Shown piece by piece: positions 7,632 to 13,862 of a stretch of 16,368 bases of DNA; positions within the stretch are counted from its first letter, which is position 1; every line of letters begins with the position of its first letter. The position numbers were made by a program, and so were the translations under genes. The notes below the pieces were generated by a model. That model was given only the letters and a program-made list of their open reading frames with translations. It made no database searches and was not told the origin of the DNA. This DNA comes from Dehalococcoidia bacterium (GTDB taxonomy: Bacteria > Chloroflexota > Dehalococcoidia > Dehalococcoidales > UBA1222): NCBI GenBank assembly GCA_009783135.1, contig WRHS01000025.1, positions 1 through 16,368 on the forward strand. The letters run 5' to 3'.

Positions 7632-8363
7632 ATGTCAACAATTGCATATCCAAAGCTGCAGGAAATCATTGACCAAAGCATTAGGATTGTCTTTTTCGGC
7701 GGTGCCGGGGTTTCCACAGAAAGCGGACTGCCTGATTTTCGCAGTCAAGCTGGCCTTTATAGCCAGACATATGACTATCCGCCGGAAACCATCTTAAGCT
7801 ATTCATTTTTTGTTGCGCATACGGAGGAATTCTATAGATTCTATAAGGCAAAGCTTATATGCCCAGGGGTTAAGCCCAACGCAGCCCACTATGCGCTATC
7901 CCAAATGGAAGAAGCCGGAAAACTCATTGCAGTGGCAACACAAAATATTGACGGGTTGCACCAAATGGCCGGATCTCGCGCAGTCTATGAATTGCATGGC
8001 TCGGTCCACCGCAACATATGCGTAACATGCAAACAAATGTTCTCCATGGAAATAGTTATAAATTCTGAGGGCATTCCCCGTTGTCCATGCGGGGGCATCA
8101 TTAAGCCTGACGTAGTGCTGTATGAGGAGCCTCTAAACCAAGAAACCATCGCAGGCGCAGTATCTGCCATTAGCACAGCGGATACCCTAATTGTTGGAGG
8201 AACGTCCCTAAATGTATATCCGGCAGCCGGGTTAATCAAGTATTTTGATGGAGCACACATGGTGCTGATTAACAAAGAACAAACAAGCGCAGACTGCCAT
8301 GCCGAACTTGTAATTCGCGACCCAATAGGGCACGTGCTCGGAAGCTTAACTATCATAAAATAA
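7632..8363 (+). CDS. cobB: NAD-dependent protein deacylase, sirtuin (Sir2/CobB family)
   Basis: A 243-aa bacterial sirtuin that uses NAD+ to remove acyl groups from protein lysines. Seen are GAGVSTESGLPDFRS (24-38), QNIDGLH (104-110), the catalytic His122 in ELHGS, a zinc site formed by Cys130, Cys133, Cys151 and Cys153, and GTSLNVYPAAG (190-200). The Tyr-Arg pair typical of Sir5-like desuccinylases is not evident after DFRS (the segment reads AGLYSQTYDYPP), so a plain deacetylase is more likely. ATG at 7632 has GGGAG upstream. It lies 87 nt after lpdA and may be in the same transcript. It has the catalytic residues and zinc ligands of ordinary sirtuins, so it is not obviously of the lipoyl-linked SirTM class despite its neighbours. 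Confidence 0.92.
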   Translation: MSTIAYPKLQEIIDQSIRIVFFGGAGVSTESGLPDFRSQAGLYSQTYDYPPETILSYSFFVAHTEEFYRFYKAKLICPGVKPNAAHYALSQMEEAGKLIAVATQNIDGLHQMAGSRAVYELHGSVHRNICVTCKQMFSMEIVINSEGIPRCPCGGIIKPDVVLYEEPLNQETIAGAVSAISTADTLIVGGTSLNVYPAAGLIKYFDGAHMVLINKEQTSADCHAELVIRDPIGHVLGSLTIIK

Positions 8364-8393
8364 TATGCCACCACGGTAACGGCGGCGGCATAT
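8363..8393 (-). terminator. Hairpin between convergent cobB and yedF, probable terminator
   Basis: ATATGCC (8363-8369) pairs with GGCATAT (8387-8393); after one mismatch the stem continues with CC/GG. On the minus strand the hairpin is followed by a T-rich run (TTATTTTAT), as expected for ending the yedF transcript. The plus side has no T-run, so action on cobB is less certain. Confidence 0.4.
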
Positions 8394-8411
8394 AAGAAAG
8401 TCTTACCAGAA

Positions 8412-9008
8412 CTAAATCTTTATAATCTTACCAGCCTCAAGCAAAACATTAACTATGTCATACATGTTGCCGGCAATGCCAAACTTCAGCTTATCAACTA
8501 TGCCGTAATAGTTAAGACACGTCCCGCAGGAAATTATCTGCACACCATCTTCTGTTAACGCCTCAAGACTATCCAGCATTTCAGAGCCTTCTGTACTAAG
8601 CTTGACACCATTGTTGATAAAAATTATTTTCTCAGGCTTAGGCTCGGAATCGTGCAACGTGTTCAGGAATGCTTTCATCAGTATTGTTCCCAAACGCTCA
8701 TCGCCTTCGCCCAACTTATCGGTTGTAATAAAAACAACCACACCGCCTGTAGTAGGAGCACCGGCAGCCGCAGGCTTATTAGCCGCATCCGGATTCGGCG
8801 TAATATGCATATGATATACTCCACTGCCCTTGTCCTCAATTTCTACCGTATGTCCCTGGCTTTGTACGAAACGCCTGACATTATCACGGCTAACAATGCT
8901 GTCAACTATAGTCACCAATTGTTCGCCTTCGGCCTTCTCCAACGCCTTTTTTGTGTTGACTATAGGCCAGGGACAATCCTGCTTGCGGCAATCAAGTTCA
9001 ATAACCAT
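8412..9008 (-). CDS. yedF: YedF selenium-metabolism protein (TusA-like + DsrE-like)
   Basis: A 198-aa two-domain protein. Residues 1-70 form a TusA/SirA-like carrier domain with the active CPWP motif (Cys12), and a Pro/Ala-rich linker covers about 72-88. Residues 89-198 form a DsrE-like domain containing FITTDKLGEGDERLG and CGTCLNYY (Cys161 and Cys164). This architecture and length fit YedF, a protein that tracks with selenium use in comparative genomics (with SelD, YedE and DUF3343). It probably accepts or hands on sulfane sulfur or selenium on cysteine. ATG at 9008 has GAGGAG 7 nt upstream. It is the last gene of cassette B, 10 nt after the TusA-like gene. Confidence 0.9.
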   Translation of the reverse strand: MVIELDCRKQDCPWPIVNTKKALEKAEGEQLVTIVDSIVSRDNVRRFVQSQGHTVEIEDKGSGVYHMHITPNPDAANKPAAAGAPTTGGVVVFITTDKLGEGDERLGTILMKAFLNTLHDSEPKPEKIIFINNGVKLSTEGSEMLDSLEALTEDGVQIISCGTCLNYYGIVDKLKFGIAGNMYDIVNVLLEAGKIIKI

Positions 9009-9018
9009 AAAATACTCC

Positions 9019-9234
9019 TCAGGTTTTAGGGGTCAACTCTAAATGAATCTCACCATTTTTTTCTTCGGCCTTAACGCTATAGCCCTTGCTCTCAGCAAGT
9101 CGCGTAACATGCTCTTTTGGAGTAGCCCCGTCCACTTTAACCAATAATACCTCGCCTGCATGGGCCGCTATAGCCTTTTGCACACGCACAACCGGTATTG
9201 GGCAAGCCAGTCCTAAAACATCCACTTCAAACAT
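9019..9234 (-). CDS. TusA-like sulfur/selenium carrier in cassette B
   Basis: A 71-aa single-domain TusA/SirA-family protein with the signature LACPIPVVRVQKAI (active Cys11) and the family's beta-alpha-beta-alpha-beta-beta pattern. Such proteins carry a persulfide, or selenium, on the CPxP cysteine. In thiosulfate uptake a TusA-like protein (TsuB/YeeD) works with a YeeE transporter. The start is the ATG at 9234: a strong AGGAGGG site lies 6-7 nt upstream and overlaps the stop of the preceding gene. A longer reading from 9258 would begin inside that gene. It sits between the hydratase-like gene and yedF, with a 10-nt gap to yedF. Confidence 0.9.
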   Translation of the reverse strand: MFEVDVLGLACPIPVVRVQKAIAAHAGEVLLVKVDGATPKEHVTRLAESKGYSVKAEEKNGEIHLELTPKT

Positions 9235-9244
9235 ATAAACCCTC

Positions 9245-10138
9245 CTATTTGCCTGCATCGGTATAACAGATTCCAGCCCAAGAGCAATAATTCTGCTTGG
9301 CGACTACAGGAAACTGATCTATTATTTGTTTTACCTTGGTAGCCGGCGTAGGACATGCCAGCTGCCCTGCTACGCGGTTTGTTCGGCAAGCATAAACGGC
9401 CGCATCCTTAGGTTCCAATCCGGCATATACAAGCGCCGAAACCAAACCTGTAATGGTATCTCCCGTGCCTCCAATAGGCTCCAGCATAGGCACATCAGGC
9501 TCATTAATCGTACTCAGAATCTGTCCGTCAGCTGCCACGTAGTCCGTTTTTCCTTTAACCAGCAACAGCTTGGCCGCACTTTTATTGGCAAAAGCATCGG
9601 TTATCTGCCCGGGAATTTTATCGGCATCGCTTGCGAATAAATAATTCGAAATATAAGCCGGATGAGTAGCCTGCGCATCAGCAAGAAAGGCGATTTCTGA
9701 CGGATCAGGTGTAAAAATATCAAACTCGGAGGACAGCCCGGCACCCTTGGCAGCATACATAGCACCGGCATCGGCAATCATAAACGGCCTATTAGGACAC
9801 CCCTTAACAGCTTCGCAGAGCTTACGAAGCAAAGCCATAATCGGCAAGCTGTAATGCAACGTCATTAACTCAGGCGACAATTCTACAATATGCTCAATTA
9901 AATACTTGTATATTCCACGCGTTCCTTCGCCACCGCCAATATCGCCCGCCACCAAAACGTGCGGCGCTTCCAGTTTGAAGTAGGAAGTGATTGCAAAGGC
10001 GGCACTAATCATGGCACCTGTACCTTGAGTGCGTGAAAAACGCCGTCCGCCGGCATAGAGATAATCCTCATCCTGACTCACCTGACCATACGTAACCGGC
10101 AAGTTTTTGTCGGGAATAGTACCACATAAGAGCATCAT
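9245..10138 (-). CDS. NAD(P)H-hydrate dehydratase-like protein of the ribokinase fold, copy B
   Basis: A 297-aa paralogue of the protein at 1398-2267. Shared landmarks are the N-terminal GT(I/V)PxxNLPxTYGxV, TLHYxLP, IADAGA (121-126), FTPDPSEIAFLAD (142-154), INEPDVP, LEPIGGTGDTITG (219-231) and a following CRTNRVAGQLACPTP. Relative to copy A it has a cysteine-containing tail (NYCSWAGICYTD). The fold and GTGD motif are those of NAD(P)H-hydrate dehydratase/ribokinase-like enzymes, but the substrate is not shown. The ATG at 10138 overlaps the DUF3343 stop by 4 nt (ATGA), with GGAGGAAG upstream, so the two are translationally coupled. An adjacent in-frame ATG at 10135 is an equally readable start. 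Confidence 0.75.
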   Translation of the reverse strand: MMLLCGTIPDKNLPVTYGQVSQDEDYLYAGGRRFSRTQGTGAMISAAFAITSYFKLEAPHVLVAGDIGGGEGTRGIYKYLIEHIVELSPELMTLHYSLPIMALLRKLCEAVKGCPNRPFMIADAGAMYAAKGAGLSSEFDIFTPDPSEIAFLADAQATHPAYISNYLFASDADKIPGQITDAFANKSAAKLLLVKGKTDYVAADGQILSTINEPDVPMLEPIGGTGDTITGLVSALVYAGLEPKDAAVYACRTNRVAGQLACPTPATKVKQIIDQFPVVAKQNYCSWAGICYTDAGK

Positions 10139-10674
10139 TGGCGTCTTCCTCCGTTATAATTGCTGACAGCTTCTTCATAAGCACGCTGCAACATAGTCGC
10201 ACACAGTGTATAACCCAACTCACTGGGGAAAGGAGCCTCAGCCAGTGTTTTGCCAACCATCTCAGCATTCAAGTACGGTATATCAGGGCATCCTCCGCCC
10301 GATATGTTCACAATGACGCCAGTCGCTTTTTCAAAAGAAAGTTTCATATTGCCGGACTTAACCATGATCCACTCCCCAAAATCAGTCACCTTAACAATAT
10401 CGCACAATTGTGACGCGCCCTTAGTAATTGGCAGGAAATTCTGATACGGCACGTCCTTTTCCTTAAAAATGCGCTCTACGCCGACCTGTTCCACTAGATT
10501 GAACTCCAATGCAAGATCGCACCCCATACGCAACTCGGGCGGCGGGGCTACCAACTTGGATTCATACCCGGCGGCACGAATCACGCGATCGCCTTTCATA
10601 GCACCAGACACATCATGAAAAATGATAATGCCATCGCCTACGAATTTCGCCTTATCTGGTTTGGCAACTTCCAT
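10135..10674 (-). CDS. DUF3343 putative Se/S carrier with extra C-terminal domain, copy B
   Basis: A 179-aa paralogue of 2270-2809. The N-terminal DUF3343-like half has its conserved cysteine in RMGCDLALEF (Cys52). The C-terminal half carries GNMKLSFEK, NISGGGCPDIPYL (Cys129) and TLCATMLQRAYEEAV (Cys158). These elements are nearly identical to copy A, while the N-terminal halves have diverged more, so the GGGCPD region is probably functional. ATG at 10674 has AGGAG about 9 nt upstream. The gene follows yedE by 90 nt and overlaps the hydratase-like gene by 4 nt. Handling of selenium or sulfur is inferred from family and context. Confidence 0.8.
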   Translation of the reverse strand: MEVAKPDKAKFVGDGIIIFHDVSGAMKGDRVIRAAGYESKLVAPPPELRMGCDLALEFNLVEQVGVERIFKEKDVPYQNFLPITKGASQLCDIVKVTDFGEWIMVKSGNMKLSFEKATGVIVNISGGGCPDIPYLNAEMVGKTLAEAPFPSELGYTLCATMLQRAYEEAVSNYNGGRRQ

Positions 10675-10764
10675 AATCTATCACTCCTGAGAATAATTTT
10701 GAGGGGACTTACCAACAATGTTGTGTCATTTCAGAGCATTATAGAGTAAATCCCCCCAAACTTT

Positions 10765-11877
10765 CTATGCGGCTTCTTTTTCCCGCATGATAAAACCAAT
10801 TGCCAAACAAATTACCAAACACACAACCACGCCCCAGCTACCATATTTCCCCATGCCGCCGGTACCGGAAGCAATGAAGAAATTCATAGCAATGGCGCCG
10901 CCGGCGATGTAACCAAGCAAGCTGATGCCTGCGTCAGTATCGCCCTCACCGGCAAGGATAGTATTGCGTAACGGGCAACCGCCCATAAGGGTAGCCGCAA
11001 GACCAACCAATGAGAAGCTGAGGAAAGACCAGATGTATTGTGACCAGATAATGCCGCCATCTGCATCAGCATAAGGCAGGGCAATAGGCTGATTGGTGAA
11101 TCCCCAGTGATAGGGACCGTCGGCACCAAAATTGCCTGCAATATAGTTAGCGATTAATACGCCAATCAGGAAAGCCGCCACACCGCTGAACAGATAGAAA
11201 TTTTTGACAAGGAATATATCGCGCCAGCACCCGATTGAACAAAAACGTGTTCGCTGTACGATGAAACCAACAACAACGCCAATACCAAGCCCAAGCCACG
11301 GATTAACATATAAAGAACCGGGACCGGACTCGGAGAAAGTCAAAGCGCCTGATTTGATGATGAGGAACACGAATAATACTAATGCGATAATAGGGAAAAC
11401 AAGCCCGGCAATCGCCGGAACCTTAGTAGAGCGCCCCAGAGAAAAACCGCGCTTCAGGAAGAAAATGCCGACCAAAACACCAACGATTAAGCCGACAATA
11501 GCCACCAATGAACTCAGGTCGCCGCCGCCTAGACGAAGCAGCGAACGGATAGGGCAGCCAAGGAAAACCAACGCGCCGACCATAACACACACGGCGAGAA
11601 TAAAACGAATTATGGGAGAAGAACCACCGCGCGGCTTCCACTCACGGAAGGCAATGGAAGTACCGAAAGCACCCAGTATGAAACCAAAAATTTCGGGGCG
11701 CAGATACTGCACAGCGGTAGCTGAATGCAATTTCAGCGAGCCGGCAATATCACGGAAGAAACAGGCAACACAAATGCCCATGTTGTTGGGATTTCCCCAG
11801 TTTACAGCCAGCGCACCCAGCACGCCGAAAATAAAACCACCAAGGATAATCCACTTACTTTTGTTCAAAAAATTCAA
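10765..11877 (-). CDS. yedE: YedE-type selenium/sulfur-compound membrane transporter, full length
   Basis: A 370-aa polytopic membrane protein with about nine to ten hydrophobic segments. The two-fold internal repeat of YeeE/YedE is visible through its cysteine motifs: GICVACF (Cys36, Cys39), GCPIR (107-111), RFCSIGCW (Cys213, Cys217) and GCPLR (300-304). The N-terminal region GICVACFFRDIAG and overall length fit the selenium-associated YedE subfamily better than plain YeeE. In TsuA/YeeE such cysteines pass thiosulfate through the membrane. I use the TTG at 11877, with AAGGAGA 9 nt upstream; there is no ATG nearby in frame. It is the first gene of cassette B, downstream of a perfect promoter and a leader of about 125 nt. 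Confidence 0.88.
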   Translation of the reverse strand: MNFLNKSKWIILGGFIFGVLGALAVNWGNPNNMGICVACFFRDIAGSLKLHSATAVQYLRPEIFGFILGAFGTSIAFREWKPRGGSSPIIRFILAVCVMVGALVFLGCPIRSLLRLGGGDLSSLVAIVGLIVGVLVGIFFLKRGFSLGRSTKVPAIAGLVFPIIALVLFVFLIIKSGALTFSESGPGSLYVNPWLGLGIGVVVGFIVQRTRFCSIGCWRDIFLVKNFYLFSGVAAFLIGVLIANYIAGNFGADGPYHWGFTNQPIALPYADADGGIIWSQYIWSFLSFSLVGLAATLMGGCPLRNTILAGEGDTDAGISLLGYIAGGAIAMNFFIASGTGGMGKYGSWGVVVCLVICLAIGFIMREKEAA

Positions 11878-12008
11878 TTTTTGCTATCTCCTTTGACCAT
11901 AGTACAGTATGTCTAGACACCTCAATAGTTTAATCTTCCTGCTGGCACCTCCTGCTTAAGCTTTCTTTTAACAGTTTGCCAATATAATATGTTTTATTAT
12001 TATCATAA
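11878..12008 (-). promoter_or_regulatory. Leader region of the yedE operon
   Basis: About 125 nt lie between the predicted transcription start and the TTG of yedE. The leader holds a second strong ribosome site (GGAGGTG near 11946-11952) that is not followed by a gene, only short open frames of 8-13 codons. It also has a perfect 10-bp palindrome TGTCTAGACA at 11910-11919. These could be a leader peptide or an operator, but no known riboswitch is recognised. The remaining bases up to 12213 hold no gene I can support. Confidence 0.35.
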
Positions 12009-12037
12009 ATTATATATATGCTAAAAAGCAGTGTCAA
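12009..12037 (-). promoter_or_regulatory. Perfect-consensus sigma-A promoter of cassette B
   Basis: On the minus strand TTGACA (12037-12032) and TATAAT (12014-12009) are separated by exactly 17 nt. Both hexamers and the spacer are ideal. It points into yedE and would start transcription near 12002. A promoter this strong suggests either constitutive high expression or control by repression or attenuation downstream. Confidence 0.75.
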
Positions 12038-12213
12038 TCGGCTGTTCCGATTTTTCGTTTATTTCAGTATAGCTATATTGAGCACCTTTTGCTTCAATAA
12101 AGCAAAGTGTGTGGTGTCCGATTATAACAGCAAGGTTATAAGCATATGCGGCAGCTACTTCTCCAAGGAACTTGCTGGTATGGCATCGTTGCGTTACAAG
12201 ATTGGAGGTGCAA

Positions 12214-12462
12214 ATGGATAGGGACTACAAGGCAGAAACAGCCCGCAACCGCGAGCTCAACGGCTTTATAGCGTTCAAATTGCCACGGGCTGAGAGCGAG
12301 TTGTTCCGGCAGAATCTGAGAGCAGAGGGAAAGACTATTTCCGAATTCCTGCGGGAGCAAATCACCCTATACAATCGGGATTGTGTGGAAAAAGAACAGC
12401 CCTCGATGGCGAGTGATAAAATACCACGTGCCAAAACAACACAAAATTCAGATCGGGGATAA
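12214..12462 (+). CDS. Small ribbon-helix-helix (CopG/Arc-like) DNA-binding protein
   Basis: An 82-aa protein. Residues 17-55 (FIAFKLPRAESEL, then EGKTISEFLREQI) follow the ribbon-helix-helix pattern: a short beta strand, a helix, a polar turn and a second helix with hydrophobic spacing. The C-terminal 25 residues are polar and probably disordered. The ATG at 12214 has GGAGGT 4 nt upstream, so a longer reading from 12172 is not preferred. It lies divergently from yedE and directly before a decayed phage-type gene. It may be a leftover of a mobile element or a local regulator of the yedE operon, and the sequence does not settle which. Confidence 0.55.
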   Translation: MDRDYKAETARNRELNGFIAFKLPRAESELFRQNLRAEGKTISEFLREQITLYNRDCVEKEQPSMASDKIPRAKTTQNSDRG

Positions 12463-12553
12463 GTACGAGCGGCTGACCGTCCTGGAGTACATTGAAAACA
12501 TGTAAAAAGACGGAGGAAAAGTTGTTCAATACCTTTGTGAAATGGTGAAATAA
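12413..12553 (+). pseudogene. Relic of a phage/HNH-type endonuclease N-terminus
   Basis: In the frame starting at 12413, translation gives HKIQIGDKYERLTVLEYI, close to the 'IGxKYGRLTVIEY' opening typical of phage HNH/AP2-linked proteins. A TAA at 12503 interrupts it. Reading on in the same frame gives KDGGKVVQYLCEM, which resembles the next part of that domain, up to another stop at 12551. No zinc or HNH residues survive. It overlaps the end of the ribbon-helix-helix gene in another frame. The match is from memory of the family pattern and is short. Confidence 0.35.
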
Positions 12554-12627
12554 GGAGTAGAATACAGTATATGTTCTAAGCACAAAAAACAGTCTTTTTG
12601 TCAGTTTAATGCCGCGGCGGCAAAAAA

Positions 12628-12656
12628 TTGGAAACCAAAGCTGAATTTTTGATAAT
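12628..12656 (+). promoter_or_regulatory. Predicted promoter of the stand-alone TusA-like gene
   Basis: TTGGAA (12628-12633) and GATAAT (12651-12656) are separated by 17 nt, a four-of-six and five-of-six match. The start would fall near 12663, about 30 nt before the ATG at 12695. This suggests the TusA-like gene is expressed independently of the upstream relic. Confidence 0.45.
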
Positions 12657-12694
12657 GAAATTATATTCACAAACCATTGCATATGAGGTGCGCC

Positions 12695-12985
12695 ATGAAT
12701 GATATTTTAGCTGCAGCCACGCTGGATACCAGAGGCAAGGTGTGTCCGGAACCCAATATCATGATTAAAGACAAATTGCCGGACATCAAACCACTTGAGA
12801 TTTTGGAGGTTGTCGGGGACCTCTTAAACAAACGTAACATGGAACGTTTCGTGCGCATGCGAGGCCACACGCTGGTAAGTTCTACCATTGATGGAGATAC
12901 ATTCACAATGCTGGTGCGCAAAGCCGAGAAAGAACGGACGGATATCCCTCTAAGTCAATGCACTCTTCTTATGCCACAGGCATAA
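12695..12985 (+). CDS. Stand-alone TusA-like CPEP protein with C-terminal extension
   Basis: A 96-aa TusA/SirA-like protein. The signature is LDTRGKVCPEPNIMIKDKL (Cys17 in CPEP), followed by an EVVGD strand, the helix MERFVRMRGH and a final beta hairpin. About 18 residues beyond the usual TusA end form a tail with a further cysteine (Cys89). The ATG at 12695 is preferred, with GAGGTG 4 nt before it; an upstream TTG reading from 12677 has no ribosome site. It has its own predicted promoter and lies divergent to yedE, separated by the relic region. It probably belongs to the same sulfur/selenium traffic as cassettes A and B, with unknown partners. Confidence 0.85.
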   Translation: MNDILAAATLDTRGKVCPEPNIMIKDKLPDIKPLEILEVVGDLLNKRNMERFVRMRGHTLVSSTIDGDTFTMLVRKAEKERTDIPLSQCTLLMPQA

Positions 12986-12987
12986 GA
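12967..12987. terminator. Hairpin between the TusA-like gene and convergent tRNA-Leu
   Basis: TCTTATGCC (12967-12975) pairs perfectly with GGCATAAGA (12979-12987) around a 3-nt loop, overlapping the stop codon of the TusA-like gene. The position between convergent genes suggests a two-way terminator, but no clear T-run follows on either strand. Confidence 0.4.
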
Positions 12988-13017
12988 CAGATACTATTGC
13001 CGTTGAAATTATAATTC

Positions 13018-13099
13018 TGGGGAAGCGGGGATTTGAACCCCGACGCCTTGCGGCACAAGATCCTAAGTCTTGCTCGTCTGCCAGTTCCGACACTCCCCC
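13018..13099 (-). tRNA. tRNA-Leu (anticodon UAG)
   Basis: The minus strand folds into an 82-nt class II tRNA. The acceptor stem is GGGGGAG/CTTCCCC (one G-U), the anticodon stem CAAGA/TCTTG with loop CTTAGGA and anticodon TAG, and a long variable arm GCCGCAAGGC is present. The T-arm is CGGGG-TTCAAAT-CCCCG and the discriminator base is A. UAG reads leucine CUN codons, and the long variable arm fits leucine. No 3' CCA is encoded. Confidence 0.95.
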
Positions 13100-13110
13100 G
13101 TGTGAATACC

Positions 13111-13140
13111 CTGAATCGGTATTGTAGCATAGGCTATAAT
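13111..13140 (+). promoter_or_regulatory. Predicted promoter of the YggS-family gene
   Basis: A perfect TATAAT (13135-13140) is preceded after 18 nt by CTGAAT (13111-13116), a weak -35. The start would be near 13147, 47 nt before the ATG. It overlaps the divergent tRNA-Leu promoter. Confidence 0.3.
13121..13129 (-). promoter_or_regulatory. Extended -10 promoter of tRNA-Leu
   Basis: On the minus strand TGCTACAAT is an extended -10 element (TGnTAnAAT type). The start would lie about 15 nt before the tRNA 5' end. No good -35 is seen, as is common for extended -10 promoters. Confidence 0.4.
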
Positions 13141-13193
13141 AATAACACACATCAGAAATTATTCGTTATCAGGAATTAGGCTGAGAAATAATC

Positions 13194-13862
13194 ATGAGCA
13201 CAGAAAAAAGCATCTCGGAAAATGTTCGCGCGGTGCTATCTGAGTTGCCGCATGGAGTCGAGTTGGTAGCAGCGGCAAAAACGCGCACGGCTGAGGAAAT
13301 CAGCCAAGCCATCAACGCCGGCATCAACATCATCGGGGAAAACTACATTCAGGAAGCTGACGCCGCACGTAATAGCGTCAAATACGCCGCCCGATGGCAT
13401 TTTATCGGGAGCCTGCAAAAAAACAAGGTTCGCAAGGCCGTACGGCTGTTTGACATGATAGAGACTGTTGATTCTGTGGCACTGGCACAAGAAATTGATA
13501 AAGAGAGTGCGGCCATAGCAAAAATCATGCAGGTACTCATTGAAATAAACTCAGGACGCGAGATGCAAAAAGGAGGTGTGTTGCCTGAGGATGCAGCAAA
13601 ACTCATAAGAGACATCTCCACATTGCGCCATATACGAGTTGATGGGCTTATGACAATGGGGCCGCAAAACTGCATAGGCGATGCCTTGCGCCCATATTTT
13701 GCCACAACTCGTAACCTTTTCAATGAGATTAAGCAGCAGAGCATCGCAGGAGTTGAAATGCGACACCTGTCCATGGGCATGAGCGATTCATACAAAATAG
13801 CCATTGAGGAAGGCGCAAACATTGTAAGGCTGGGCAGCCGACTCTTTGGTCCACGGCTCTAG
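13194..13862 (+). CDS. yggS: PLP-binding homeostasis protein, YggS/PROSC family
   Basis: A 222-aa single-domain TIM-barrel protein that binds pyridoxal phosphate and buffers its free level in the cytoplasm. The PLP lysine is Lys29 in LVAAAKTRTAEEI. Other family motifs are GENYIQEA, WHFIGSLQKNKVRKAV, EINSGREMQKGG, GLMTMGP, LSMGMSDSYKIAIEEG and VRLGSRLFG. Length is typical. There is only a weak ribosome site before the ATG at 13194. It runs toward the HAD phosphatase gene, and the two stop codons overlap within a shared CTAG. In many Bacillota this gene sits in the division cluster with sepF; that is not so here. Confidence 0.93.
   Translation: MSTEKSISENVRAVLSELPHGVELVAAAKTRTAEEISQAINAGINIIGENYIQEADAARNSVKYAARWHFIGSLQKNKVRKAVRLFDMIETVDSVALAQEIDKESAAIAKIMQVLIEINSGREMQKGGVLPEDAAKLIRDISTLRHIRVDGLMTMGPQNCIGDALRPYFATTRNLFNEIKQQSIAGVEMRHLSMGMSDSYKIAIEEGANIVRLGSRLFGPRL

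Noticed and set aside
11204..11896. 230-codon plus-strand frame opposite yedE
   Set aside because: Antisense of a clear YedE membrane protein; its Lys/Pro/Thr-rich composition is what the complement of hydrophobic codons gives.
12018..12221. 67-codon plus-strand frame with a hydrophobic start before the ribbon-helix-helix gene
   Set aside because: No ribosome site, overlaps the perfect minus-strand promoter and the start of the next gene, and resembles no family I know.
12611..12623. GC-rich palindrome TGCCGCGGCGGCA beside an A-run as a terminator
   Set aside because: The A-run is on the wrong side for the plus strand, the loop is too tight, and no gene ends next to it on the minus strand.
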